Positions 43,879 to 53,600 of a stretch of 55,204 nt of DNA are shown piece after piece. Each line of letters begins with the position of its first letter. Position 1 is the stretch's first letter. Origin of the DNA: an uncultured Porphyromonadaceae bacterium (GTDB lineage: Bacteria; Bacteroidota; Bacteroidia; Bacteroidales; Muribaculaceae); contig CAMWSS010000014.1 of NCBI GenBank assembly GCA_947177035.1, forward strand, positions 1-55,204, written 5' to 3'. A model generated the notes under the pieces. It did no database searches, was not told the DNA's origin, and worked only from the letters and a program-made list of their open reading frames with translations. The position numbers were made by a program, and so were the translations under genes.

Positions 43879-45098
43879 TCGTCGCGCAGGGCTTCTACCG
43901 GTTTAACTTTAAGTGCGTTGATTGCGGGAAAGAGGCCGGCCAGAGCGCCGGCAATGATCAGCACGGCCGTGACTTCGAGGGCCAGCGATATGTCGACTCT
44001 CGGATCAGTGATGAAGTCTGATCCGTCGAAAATTCTGGCCAGCAGTTCAGTAAGGCCTATGCCCATCAGGATGCCGATGTAGCCGAACAGCGAGGTGATG
44101 GCCACTGACTCCATGATCACCTGGGTGAGGATGCTGCGCGGCCGCGCGCCGATGGCCCGGCGTATGCCGATCTCGTGGGTTCGCTCGCGCACCGACACGA
44201 ACATGATGTTGCTCACGCCGACAATGCCGCTCAGCAGGGTGAAGATGCCGATGATCCACATGGCAGTGTTGAGTATGCCCATGCCCGACTGCATCTTCAG
44301 GAACTGGGTGAAGCGGTTCCAGGTCCACACGGCGCTCTGGTCGGTGGGGCGGAAGTCATGGGCGGCGGCCAGGGTGGCGCGTATGTCGTTTTCCAGGTCG
44401 GTGCCTTGACTTTCGGTTTCCACGCCGGTCATCTCCACTACTATAGAGCCGATTTTGTCGCTGTTGCCCGCGAGCATGCGTGCTGTGGAGAACGGAATGT
44501 AGACCGACCGGCTCCAGCGCGATTCATAGACGCCGACCACTGTCCAGCCCAGTCCCTGGCAGTCGACCTTTTCGCCGATCACTTCGGCCGGAGTCTTGTC
44601 GGGGAAGAGAATCGGCACCATCTGCTCGCCGAGCACCATCACTTTGCGTTTCTGGTTCATGTCAATGTCGTTTATGAACCGGCCTGCGGCCATTTTGAAG
44701 CCGCGGCGGCGCTGTTCCGAGGGATAGACACCCTCATAGCCCGACGAGGTGTATTCATGGGCGGTGGATATGGTGCCGCCTCCATAGACCGAAGACGAAA
44801 CGTCGCTGATTTTCTGTCGGTCGGTCTGCCGCAACTTCTCCATGTCGCCGGTGCGCAGTTCCACATCGCGCCCCTCGCGATAACCGTGCCACGGTTCGGA
44901 AGTGACTCCGGGCCACACGTTGATTGTGTTGGAGCCCTGGCTCGCCGTCTGCTTTTCGAAACTGTTGATCACTCCCTTGGTCATGCCGACGAGAGTGATG
45001 AGCATGAAGATGCCCCAGGCCACGGCGAGTCCGGTGAGCGACGTGCGTAACTTGTTGCACTTCAGCGTCTGGAATATCTCACGTAAAAGGTCTGTCAT
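43875..45098 (-). CDS. MacB-type ABC permease, first of pair (right system)
   Basis: A 407-aa permease opening MTDLLREIFQTLKCNKLRTS, the standard MacB start. It has an N-terminal helix (about 21-42), a large periplasmic domain, the coupling motif VRERTHEIGIRRAIGARP and tail LKVKPVEALRDE. It overlaps the ATPase gene and the next permease gene by 4 bp each, which indicates tight translational coupling and a fixed 1:1:1 assembly. Confidence 0.9.
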   Translation of the reverse strand: MTDLLREIFQTLKCNKLRTSLTGLAVAWGIFMLITLVGMTKGVINSFEKQTASQGSNTINVWPGVTSEPWHGYREGRDVELRTGDMEKLRQTDRQKISDVSSSVYGGGTISTAHEYTSSGYEGVYPSEQRRRGFKMAAGRFINDIDMNQKRKVMVLGEQMVPILFPDKTPAEVIGEKVDCQGLGWTVVGVYESRWSRSVYIPFSTARMLAGNSDKIGSIVVEMTGVETESQGTDLENDIRATLAAAHDFRPTDQSAVWTWNRFTQFLKMQSGMGILNTAMWIIGIFTLLSGIVGVSNIMFVSVRERTHEIGIRRAIGARPRSILTQVIMESVAITSLFGYIGILMGIGLTELLARIFDGSDFITDPRVDISLALEVTAVLIIAGALAGLFPAINALKVKPVEALRDE

Positions 45099-45754
45099 AC
45101 GATTCTGCCGTCGGATATGCGGATAATGCGGTTTGTCTGTTCGCCCACTCCCGGGTCGTGGGTCACGATTGCGATCGTCATTCCCTGCTGGGAGTTCAGA
45201 TCGCGGAAAATCTGCATCACTTCCTTCGATGTCCGGGAGTCGAGCGCTCCGGTCGGTTCGTCGGCCAGAATGATTGACGGGCGTGTGATCAGGCTTCGGG
45301 CTATGGCCACGCGCTGTTTTTGTCCGCCCGAGAGTTCGCCGGGCAGGTGATGCGCGCGGTCGGCCAGGCCGAGCTTTTCGAGCTGCTCCATGGCCAGCGC
45401 CCGGCGCTTGCGTCTGCCCACGCCCTGATAGAACAGGGGCAGTGCCACGTTGTCGGCCGCATCCTTATAGCTGATCAGATTGAAAGACTGGAATACGAAG
45501 CCGATCATGCGGTTGCGGAGGTCGGCCGCGCGGTTTTCGCTCAGATTCTTGATCAGCTTGCCGTCAAGCCAGTATTCGCCGGAGTCATATCCGTCGAGAA
45601 TGCCGAGGATGTTGAGCAATGTGGACTTGCCTGATCCGGATGCTCCCATGATCGACACCAGCTCGCCGCGTCCGATGTTGAGGCTGATGTCTTTGAGCAC
45701 ATGAAGCGGGGCCGCTCCGGGATATGTTTTGTTTATATCCTTGAGTGTTATCAT
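45095..45754 (-). CDS. MacB/LolD-type ABC ATPase (right system)
   Basis: A 219-aa ATPase with Walker A GASGSGKST, Q-loop VFQSFNL, signature LSGGQKQRVAIARS, Walker [14 protein letters not shown] and the H-loop IVTHD. It energises the two MacB-like permeases encoded directly downstream. It lies 15 bp after the GntR gene, so a repressor and a full tripartite pump are on one transcript. Confidence 0.93.
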   Translation of the reverse strand: MITLKDINKTYPGAAPLHVLKDISLNIGRGELVSIMGASGSGKSTLLNILGILDGYDSGEYWLDGKLIKNLSENRAADLRNRMIGFVFQSFNLISYKDAADNVALPLFYQGVGRRKRRALAMEQLEKLGLADRAHHLPGELSGGQKQRVAIARSLITRPSIILADEPTGALDSRTSKEVMQIFRDLNSQQGMTIAIVTHDPGVGEQTNRIIRISDGRIV

Positions 45755-45769
45755 ATGTCGGAGTGTGTT

Positions 45770-46144
45770 TTATATGTTTTTGTTTTGTTGCAGGAATTCG
45801 GCATAGAGGAGTGAGAGTTGGTCGGGAGTCATGCCAAAGGAATGGAGCTGGCGGAAAAATATGTCCATATCGTTGTGCATGAATTCGTCGCGTCGCAGCG
45901 ACGCCACGCGCTGCGCTCCGTCGGCACAGGCAAAATAGCCCATGCCGCGGCGAGTGTAGATGATGGCGCGTGTGGCCAGATAGTCATAGGCGCGTATGGC
46001 GGTGTTGACATTCACCTGATTGTCGGCCGCGAATTCGCGCACGGACGGCACCCGTTCGTCGGGGGCTATGCGTCCGCTGACCACGTCGTCCATCAGTTTG
46101 TCGGCCAACTGCAAGTAGACAGGTCGAGATTCTTTAATACCCAT
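45770..46144 (-). CDS. YtrA-type GntR family transcriptional regulator
   Basis: A 124-aa regulator with an N-terminal winged helix (about 8-76). It includes PVYLQLADKLMDDVVSGRIA, RVPSVREFAADNQVNVNTAI and a short C-terminal helical segment, as in the YtrA subfamily, which lacks a large ligand domain. YtrA proteins usually repress ABC transporter operons that contain them and are released by cell-wall-active antibiotics. The gene is flanked by two ABC modules, and a possible operator is at 47769-47790. The inducer is unknown. Confidence 0.92.
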   Translation of the reverse strand: MGIKESRPVYLQLADKLMDDVVSGRIAPDERVPSVREFAADNQVNVNTAIRAYDYLATRAIIYTRRGMGYFACADGAQRVASLRRDEFMHNDMDIFFRQLHSFGMTPDQLSLLYAEFLQQNKNI

Positions 46145-46153
46145 AGGCGCAGA

Positions 46154-46912
46154 TTAGAGCAGTTTTTGAATTACCTGCACATGGCGGAAACGCACCCATG
46201 CAAGACTATAGCAGGCAATGACGACTATGGCTTCCAGCACGGCGACACAATCATCAAACGGTTTGAGAATATGGTAGATGAGCGTCGGGAAGAAGAGTGC
46301 GAGGATGCTGAGCACGAACATGGCTATGAACGTCTTGAAAAAGCTGAGACGGGGCCACAGGGCGCTCCCTAATGCAAAGATGGCCTGATAACAGAGCACT
46401 GTCCACAACAGCACGCTGTCGGTTTGAAAAATGGAGTAGCTCCCATGGAAGGCCAACAGCTGAAAGATTATTCCGCCACCGGCCGTGACATAATAGGCCA
46501 GATCGGCCACCACCGTGCCCAAAAGGAATATGGGGAAAAACGCAAGGATGTATACCGTGAAATATACCCAGTATTTCTCGGCCATCGATGCCGGAAGCAT
46601 CAGCGACATGATGCGTGACTGCTTGGTGCGCAGCGATGAAAACATATAGGAGCCGGTGATGCATGAGAATCCCACAGCCGAAACAAGATAGAGCACTGCG
46701 CGTGTGCCGTAGAAATCATAAGTGAAACAGTTGTACATCTGGTTTGCAGTGAGACGTTCTATGGTTTCCTTTTCATAATGACCGATGCAGGCGGCGGCGA
46801 GCAACATCACTCCCCACATCACTCCAAATAGAAAAAACAATTGTTTACGGTTTTCAACCATGTAGCGTTTGAGCAGCAGGCCGAATCTATTGATGTTGAA
46901 TGTCTGGTTCAT
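46154..46912 (-). CDS. ABC-2 type membrane partner protein
   Basis: A 252-aa protein with six predicted helices: about 24-44, 70-90, 110-130, 137-157, 175-195 and 200-240. It opens MNQTFNINRFGLLLKRYMVE, and a cytosolic loop reads SLRTKQSRIMSLMLPASMAE. That loop pattern is common in ABC-2 permeases next to YtrA-type regulators in Bacteroidetes. It lacks a recognisable substrate domain. It follows the ATPase gene at 46927-47748 by 14 bp and is probably its membrane partner. Confidence 0.8.
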   Translation of the reverse strand: MNQTFNINRFGLLLKRYMVENRKQLFFLFGVMWGVMLLAAACIGHYEKETIERLTANQMYNCFTYDFYGTRAVLYLVSAVGFSCITGSYMFSSLRTKQSRIMSLMLPASMAEKYWVYFTVYILAFFPIFLLGTVVADLAYYVTAGGGIIFQLLAFHGSYSIFQTDSVLLWTVLCYQAIFALGSALWPRLSFFKTFIAMFVLSILALFFPTLIYHILKPFDDCVAVLEAIVVIACYSLAWVRFRHVQVIQKLL

Positions 46913-46926
46913 AGCGGTAACTGATA

Positions 46927-47748
46927 TCAGAAGATGTTTTGTCGTTGTGTCACTATCATTTCAAAAAGCGACTCGAGGTTCACGTCGGTTTCTTCGGCGC
47001 CTTCGTCGGCCGGGCGCACAATAGAATATCCGCCGGCGGTCGGCTGGCTGTAGAGGGCCGTCGGGTCGGGCGCGTTTTCCAGAGAGAAGGCCAGGCGTTG
47101 TTGCAGGGCGCTGATCGATGAGTTGAGCAGCAGCCGCCCGCCGTCCACTATTGTGACGTGGTCGAGCACGCGGTCAAGATCGCGCACCTGGTGAGTCGAG
47201 ATCACCACCGTGCGGTTTTCGTTCATGGCCGAGATCAGTGCGCGGCGGAATTCGCTTTTGCCTGGAATGTCGAGTCCGTTGGTCGGTTCGTCCATCAGCA
47301 GCAGGGAGGTGTTGCATGCCAGGGCAAAGGCGATGAACACTTTCTTTTTCTGGCCCATTGAAAGGCGGCCCAGATGCAGGTGGGTGTCAAGCCTGAAGTC
47401 GGTCAGATATTTCTCCATGGCCGCACGGTCAAAACGGGGATAAAACTGTGAGTTGATTCTGATGAATTCGTCGAGGCGCACTGGCGGCAGTTCAAATTCT
47501 TCTGAAACCAGAAATATGTCGGCAAGTGTGTCCGGCTGGCGAAGGCACACATCGTGGCCGTTGAACCGGACTTGTCCGTATTGCGGGCGCAGCAGGCCAC
47601 ACATCAGATAGAGCAGGGTGGACTTGCCGGCGCCGTTGCTGCCGAGCAGTCCATAAATGTTGCCTGACTGCAGTTCCAGCCCGAGGTCAAAAAAGACCGG
47701 TTTTGCAGCTTTGGGATATGAGTAGCTGAGAGAGCGTATTTCTAACAT
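46927..47748 (-). CDS. ABC ATPase, first gene of the GntR operon
   Basis: A 273-aa ATPase of the CcmA/YtrB type. The start at MLEIRSLSYSYPKAAKPVFF is chosen because the upstream extension is non-conserved. It has Walker A GSNGAGKST, the signature region LSMGQKKKVFIAFALA (LSMGQ in place of LSGGQ), Walker B LLLMDEPTNGLD and the H-loop VISTHQ. Together with the ABC-2 protein it forms an ABC-2 exporter. It is transcribed from a full-consensus promoter and leads an eight-gene operon with the regulator and a tripartite pump. Confidence 0.92.
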   Translation of the reverse strand: MLEIRSLSYSYPKAAKPVFFDLGLELQSGNIYGLLGSNGAGKSTLLYLMCGLLRPQYGQVRFNGHDVCLRQPDTLADIFLVSEEFELPPVRLDEFIRINSQFYPRFDRAAMEKYLTDFRLDTHLHLGRLSMGQKKKVFIAFALACNTSLLLMDEPTNGLDIPGKSEFRRALISAMNENRTVVISTHQVRDLDRVLDHVTIVDGGRLLLNSSISALQQRLAFSLENAPDPTALYSQPTAGGYSIVRPADEGAEETDVNLESLFEMIVTQRQNIF

Positions 47749-47768
47749 AATAGATGAATGGTTGGTTA

Positions 47769-47790
47769 GTGTACTATTGCTGTATGACAC
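47769..47790 (-). promoter_or_regulatory. Possible YtrA-type operator
   Basis: GTGT (47769-47772) and ACAC (47787-47790) form an inverted pair 14 bp apart around the predicted transcription start, with AGTGTA extending the first arm. The known YtrA site in Bacillus subtilis has the form AGTGTA-N13-TACACT. Spacing here is 1 bp shorter and the second arm is imperfect. Confidence 0.4.
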
Positions 47791-47792
47791 CG

Positions 47793-47824
47793 CAAAGTTA
47801 TGCCATTTATTTCAATCGTCCAAA
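47793..47824 (-). promoter_or_regulatory. Promoter of the GntR/ABC operon
   Basis: On the minus strand, TTTG (47824-47821), exactly 20 bp, then TAACTTTG (47800-47793) matches the Bacteroidetes consensus fully. Transcription would start near 47788 and give a leader of about 40 nt. Confidence 0.8.
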
Positions 47825-47862
47825 TTTATGCGAAAATTTTTTCGTAAGCTGCTGTAAAGCAA

Positions 47863-47900
47863 ATGCCGTCAAGAGCTGTCGGTCCGGCTCTTGACGGCAT
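47863..47900 (-). terminator. Intrinsic terminator after polA
   Basis: ATGCCGTCAAGAGC (47863-47876) is the exact complement of 47887-47900, with a 10-nt loop. On the minus strand the hairpin comes 41 bp after the polA stop and is followed by TTTGCTTT. The T tract is interrupted, but the stem is strong. Confidence 0.75.
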
Positions 47901-47941
47901 CTGTTGGGTGTGAACGGTCGATTATTGGGCAGGGTGGGGCG

Positions 47942-50686
47942 TCAGTGGGCTTCGAGCCAGTTCTGCGCCACGCCGGATGACACCGTCATCGGCACTCGTC
48001 CGCGATAGGCGTTTTCCATTTCTTCGACAACGAGCTTCTGCATCGATTCCAATTCTTCGGGCACCACGTTGAAAATCAGTTCGTCGTGGACCTGCATGAT
48101 CATCCGTGAGCGCATTTGCGAGTCTTTCATGCGTGAATGGATGCTGACCATGGCGTGCTTGATGATGTCGGCCGCCGATCCTTGGAGCGGGGCGTTGATG
48201 GCGTTTCGTTCGGCATATCCGCGCACCACCGCCGAGCGGGAGTTGATCTCGGGGATCATGCGCCTGCGTCCCATCACGGTGGAGACGAATCCGTCGGCGC
48301 GAGCGCGCTCAACGGTAGAGTCCATATATTCACGGATTTTGGGATACGTTGTGAAATATCCGTCGATCAGCGCCTTTGCTTCACTGCGGCTGATGCCGAG
48401 GCGTTCAGACAGGCCGAATGCCGAGATGCCGTATATGATGCCGAAATTGGCGGTTTTTGCGCGGCGGCGTTGTTCGTCAGACACTTCAGCCAGCGGCTCA
48501 TGAAAGATTTTCGACGCTGTGGCCCGGTGGATGTCTTCGCCTGCCACGAATGCCTCCACCATGTCAGGGTCGCCGCTGATGTCGGCCATCAACCGCAGTT
48601 CGATCTGTGAGTAGTCGGCCGAGAGGAGCAGGCATCCGGGATCGGCCACGAAGGCGCGGCGTATTTCGCGTCCGTCGTCAGTGCGGATCGGGATGTTCTG
48701 TAGGTTGGGATTGTTGGACGACAGGCGTCCGGTGGCCGTTCCGGTCTGATTGTAGGTCGTGTGGATTTTGCCTGTGCTTCGGTTGACGAGCGAGGGTAGG
48801 GCATTGATATACGTGGCCAGCAGTTTGCGCAGTGCGCGGATGCGTAGAATCAGGTCGACCAGCGGCACCGTCGGGCGGTATTTTTCCAGAATTTCTTCGG
48901 TGGTCGAGAAATTTCCGGTTTTGGTTTTTTTGACCTTTGTGTCGATTTTCAGTTCGCCGAACAGCACCTGGCCCACCTGCGACGGCGATGCGATGTTGAA
49001 CGGATGGCCGGCGATCTCATAGGCTTTCTGTTCCATTTCGACAGCTCTTCCGGTCAGTCGCGCCGACATTTCGGCAAGGATGGCGGAGTCGATTCTCACT
49101 CCGGTCCACTCCATGTCGGCAAGCACCGGGAGCAGATTCTGTTCAAGTGCGATAAGGCTGTCGCTGACGTGTTCCTCTCTGAGCGCGTCGAGCAGCCGGT
49201 CATAGGCTTTCAGGGTGACGTCGGCCTGTTCGCAAAACAGTTCGGGGGCATCGGCCGGAGCAACCGGCGGATATTTTTTAGCTCTGGCTGCCGCAGTGTC
49301 GTAATCGACTGTGCGGTAGTCGAGGTAGTTCCAGGCCACGTCGGCCAGAGTGTGGCGCAGTTCGGGTTGCAGCAGATAGTGGGCGAGCGAGGTGTCGAAT
49401 TTCGGCGCTTTTATCTCGATGCCTTCGCGGCGCATCAGCAGGATGTCGCGCTTGAGGTCATGGCTGACGATCAGTGCGTCAGAGTTTTCCATCAGCGGTT
49501 TCAGCACTTCGGCCGCCGGTCTGGCAAAGTAGACAGCCTGTCCGTTTTTCCAACTCATTGCCATTGCGTGCCATGTCGCGGTCATGGCGTCGGCTCCTTC
49601 GGAATAGAGGGCTATAGCCACACGTGAGGCCCCGGCTGCCTTCGCCACGGCCTGTGCGATTTCCGTTTCGGAAGTGAGGGTGCGGTAATCGGCTCCTGAA
49701 TCCGCCAGAGTCTTTTTGTTTTCGGCCGGATCCGGTTCCATGAAATCAAACAGCGACGGTTCGCGTGTGGCTGCGTCGGCAGATTTTGCCGCCTTGTTTT
49801 CGGCAGGCGTTTCGCTCTGGATTCTTGCGGCGAGCGACTTGAATTCCAGCTCGCGATAAACCGAGAGCAGAGCCTCGTTGTCGGTCGGCCGTCGCAGCAG
49901 CGAGTCGGGGTCGACTTCGACAGGGACGTCGGTGCGGATCGTTGCCAGGAATTTGCTCATTCGGATTTTGTCGGCGTTTTCCGTCACTTTTTTCTGCAGG
50001 GCGCCTTTGAGTCTGTCGGTGTTTTCCAGCAGGGTTTCCACCGATCCGAAATCGGCAATAAGCTTCACGGCGGTTTTTTCGCCGACTCCCGGACAGCCGG
50101 GAATGTTGTCGGCGGCATCGCCTTCAAGGGCCAGCAGATCTATCACCTGTCTGGGCGCGGCGATTCCGTAACGTTCGCATATCTGCTGCGGGCCTCTGAT
50201 TTCAAAGCCCTCGCCACGCACGGCGGGACGATACATGAATATGTGGTCTGTGACCAGCTGGCCATAGTCCTTGTCGGGGGTCATCATGTAGACGTTGTAG
50301 CCATGGGCTTCGGCCCGCGTCGCCACGGTGCCGATCACGTCGTCGGCCTCAAAGTCGGGCGATTCGATCACGGGAATCCGCATTGCTTCGAGTATCCGCT
50401 TTATGTAGGGGATGGCAAGGGTGATGTCTTCCGGCTGCTTGTCGCGTCCGGCTTTGTAGTCGGCAAATGCCTCGTGGCGGAATGTGTGGCCTCCTGGCGG
50501 GTCGAAACACACTGCCAGGTGTGAGGGATTTTCCTTTCTGATCAGGTCTTCGAGAGTCATCACGAAGCCGAAAATCGCCGAAGTGTTCAGCCCTTTGGCC
50601 GTGAAACGTGGCGAGCGTATCAGCGCATAGTATGCACGGTATATGAGTGCATATGCGTCAAGAAGAAACAGTTTTTTTTCTTGCAT
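47942..50686 (-). CDS. polA: DNA polymerase I with degenerate proofreading domain
   Basis: A 914-aa polymerase with an N-terminal 5'-nuclease (about 1-290, including DPPGGHTFRHEAFADYKAGR and GCPGVGEKTAVKLI). The polymerase domain (about 515-914) has motif A DYSQIELRLMADISGD, motif B RRRAKTANFGIIYG and motif C QVHDELIFNV. Between them, the 3'-5' exonuclease fold lacks most catalytic residues. The DTE of Exo I is LYS (360-362). Exo II keeps only the Asp of HDLKRD. Exo III has Leu and Gln for Tyr and Asp (LFCEQADV). Proofreading is probably lost, as in Taq polymerase. The gene starts 2 bp after the GH89 stop. Confidence 0.95.
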   Translation of the reverse strand: MQEKKLFLLDAYALIYRAYYALIRSPRFTAKGLNTSAIFGFVMTLEDLIRKENPSHLAVCFDPPGGHTFRHEAFADYKAGRDKQPEDITLAIPYIKRILEAMRIPVIESPDFEADDVIGTVATRAEAHGYNVYMMTPDKDYGQLVTDHIFMYRPAVRGEGFEIRGPQQICERYGIAAPRQVIDLLALEGDAADNIPGCPGVGEKTAVKLIADFGSVETLLENTDRLKGALQKKVTENADKIRMSKFLATIRTDVPVEVDPDSLLRRPTDNEALLSVYRELEFKSLAARIQSETPAENKAAKSADAATREPSLFDFMEPDPAENKKTLADSGADYRTLTSETEIAQAVAKAAGASRVAIALYSEGADAMTATWHAMAMSWKNGQAVYFARPAAEVLKPLMENSDALIVSHDLKRDILLMRREGIEIKAPKFDTSLAHYLLQPELRHTLADVAWNYLDYRTVDYDTAAARAKKYPPVAPADAPELFCEQADVTLKAYDRLLDALREEHVSDSLIALEQNLLPVLADMEWTGVRIDSAILAEMSARLTGRAVEMEQKAYEIAGHPFNIASPSQVGQVLFGELKIDTKVKKTKTGNFSTTEEILEKYRPTVPLVDLILRIRALRKLLATYINALPSLVNRSTGKIHTTYNQTGTATGRLSSNNPNLQNIPIRTDDGREIRRAFVADPGCLLLSADYSQIELRLMADISGDPDMVEAFVAGEDIHRATASKIFHEPLAEVSDEQRRRAKTANFGIIYGISAFGLSERLGISRSEAKALIDGYFTTYPKIREYMDSTVERARADGFVSTVMGRRRMIPEINSRSAVVRGYAERNAINAPLQGSAADIIKHAMVSIHSRMKDSQMRSRMIMQVHDELIFNVVPEELESMQKLVVEEMENAYRGRVPMTVSSGVAQNWLEAH

Positions 50687-50688
50687 GT

Positions 50689-53600
50689 TCAGAATCTGAT
50701 GGATTTGCTGCCGTCTGTGCCGATGAGCAGGCCGCGGCTTGCGGTGCGTCCCTGAATGTCGAAGAATGTGACGTCGCGGTCGTTATTGCCGGCTTCCGTC
50801 TGGTCAAGTGCCTCAGGGTCGAAGATGTCGACGATCAGTTCGTCGGCGGCGATGGGGTTGCCGAATGCCGATGCCGGAATGTAGGCAGAGTTCGCTTCAA
50901 TGTCGGTGCCTTGCGATCGCACGAACTTGCGTGTTGCCGGATCGAAGACGAAGAATGTGCCGGGCGTCATTCCCGTCAGGGCCGCAGTGGCGTCTCTCAA
51001 CATGTTTGTGCCGAGAATGCATTCGCACGGATAGCCAAATCCGAGCGGTATGATGGTGGTGGCACCGGCCAGAATCACGCCATCGTTACTCAGAAGATTT
51101 GAGCAGGATTCGGCTGCTCGCCTGGTGATCAGTTTGTTGCCGTCGATTCCGACGATGGCATACGCGTCCCGCGGAGTGTAGTATTCAAACGGGACGGTGG
51201 TGACGTGCACTCCGTCGGGATAGCTTATTTCGGGAGTGTCGATGAGGGTGAAAAAGGTTTTCTGATCGCTCAGACCGCCGTTTTCGCTGAGCCATTTACC
51301 GCAGTTGTTCAAGTAGAGTGCGATCAGAGGTGTGGTGCCGTCGGCCGCAAACTGATAGTCAACGCTGATGTCTGTCGGTTTTGAGAATTGTCCGGTTTTG
51401 ACGAGCTGAAGGGCCGATTTTGATTCGTCGCCGATTACGGGCACTCCGCGGTTCTGTGTCCGGAGCGATTTGTCGCGTCCCAGATACCACAGGGAGGAGA
51501 ACTGGTTGGCGCATTCTGCCGAAAATTCCGGTTGCTGGCTGTTGTCGTGAACGGCATTATCCAGGTCTACGATCGGATAGGCCGACAGGAGGTTGCCATT
51601 GGAGTCGGCAATGCGGAAAAACAGAGAGAACAGCCGGCTTTCGGGGAAGGCGATCAGTTTTGTGCCGTCGGCGTTGAGCAGATGGTATTTGTCGTTGTTG
51701 GAGAAGAGCGGATGGTTTTCTTCGACCTGGAACCCGGAAATGTTGGTGCATCCGTTGAATGCGTCGGTCAGATTGTCGGTGTGGGGGAAGATATAGAATG
51801 CTTCGAGTGACATTCCGACAGGTATCGAACTGGAGAATTCCGATATCTGCTTCATTGTGTAGTTGTTGATGGTGTAGGTCTGAGTCTTGCCGGATTCGGT
51901 GACGAGCCTGAACGAGAGGGTGCGCGCGTTGGCGTTGTAGATGCTTGTCAGGGTGAATTCAGATCCGACTTCGGCGTTGAGCTGCCGGTGTTCGGTGCTG
52001 CCGGTCTTGATGGTGATGGTTCCGGCTTTGGCGAGATAGAACTGGACTCCACCGTCATATTCTGCTGCGAGCGAATTTGTGCCGGTGGCCAGCAGCCCCG
52101 AGCCCCATTGGTTAAATGAAGATCCGTCGGTCTTGACTTTGAGCACCATGGTCCATGATGTTCCGGTCTTGATCGGTTCTGTTGGGGTCAGTATGTGGTC
52201 CTGAGTTCCGTTTCCAGTGAGCGAACCGTTCATGAGCATGCCGTTGAGACTCACGAATGATTTCGGAATTTTTACTCCGGTGATATATTTTTGTCCGGTG
52301 AAGACTCCGGGATTGGCGGCGATTACCGGGCCGGGAGCTGATGCGGCTCCAAGGTCTGCGAATCCGAATTTGTCGGCACTGGCCACTCCGGTGAGGATTA
52401 TAGATCCGTCGCCAGTGGTTTCGAACGTGAAGTCGACGCTTCCGAGCCGGGCGATGTCGGCTTTGATGAATATTGCTCTGAGTGTGATGTCAGGCTGGCC
52501 GTAATAGGTTGCTGGATTTCCTGAAATATCAGTGAGGCTGTTGATGACAGCCCAGTGAGAGAATCGGTATCCTGCATTGGGAATCGCTTCGAATGTGACT
52601 GCCGGCAGGTCGGTGGTCACCTGTGTGCCGTCAAAGTCTTTGAATTTGACTGATCCGTATTCGCTGGAGTTGACTTCGAGGGTTATGGTTCTCGGTCTGG
52701 TCACCTTGTCGCGCACAGAGACGCGGAATTTCACAGTAGTGCCGTCGGAACCGGTGGCGACTGCGTCGGTTTCTCCAAGTTGGACTCCTGATGTCGGCAC
52801 TTTCATCGGTATGACACCTTCCACGTCGCCCAGTTTGAATTCATAGCCTTTGAGGGCGGGTATTTCCAGCCATTCTCCGCGATAGGCCACGATCGGGTTT
52901 CCTGTGAGTTCGTTGTCCATTGACCGGCGGATGAACTGGTTGCCGATCCGAGGCAGGTAGAGGTTGAGCAGTTCTTCGGCTTTTGCGCGTGTGTCTCCAC
53001 GCGTTTCGGCGGTGTAGCTGTATTTTTTGTTGTGTGCCCATGCCCAGTCGTGGCTGAACCAGTTGACGCTGTTGCCGGAGAAGAACATTTCCCAGCGTTT
53101 GCGATAGTAGTCCTTGAGCATTCCGCTCCATTGGCGATAGGAGTAGTCGCGCAGACCTCCGCTTTCGGAGTTGGCCTGTTCGCCCCATGTGGTGATTAGC
53201 GTGCGTGCGTTGTTGAGTTCGAGCCAGTTTTTGTCGTCGTCGGTCGTGCCGCTGATTTCGTCGGCTATTCCCCTGGCCATCTGCGTCCATCGTCCGAGCA
53301 TGAAGTTGGAGTTTGTGGCGAGCAGGTCGTCAAGGTCACTCATCAGTTGCAGGAACGTTGCTTTCCGTCGGGCAAAAGCGTCTTTGTCGGTGGTGCGTGC
53401 TTCGTTGATGGCGCGCAGAAGAGCTGACGAGTAGTCGGTCAGTGCCTGGCGGGTCACGTCGGTGAGGTCATAGCTGTAGTTCTCGCCGTCGAGTCCGGCT
53501 TCAAGCAGTGAGTATGCGGCAGCGGCCACGTCGTCTGGATCATAGAAGATTTCGGCTCCGCCCCATGTGCTGACGCTGTTGACCGTCCATGCCGGCCGGG

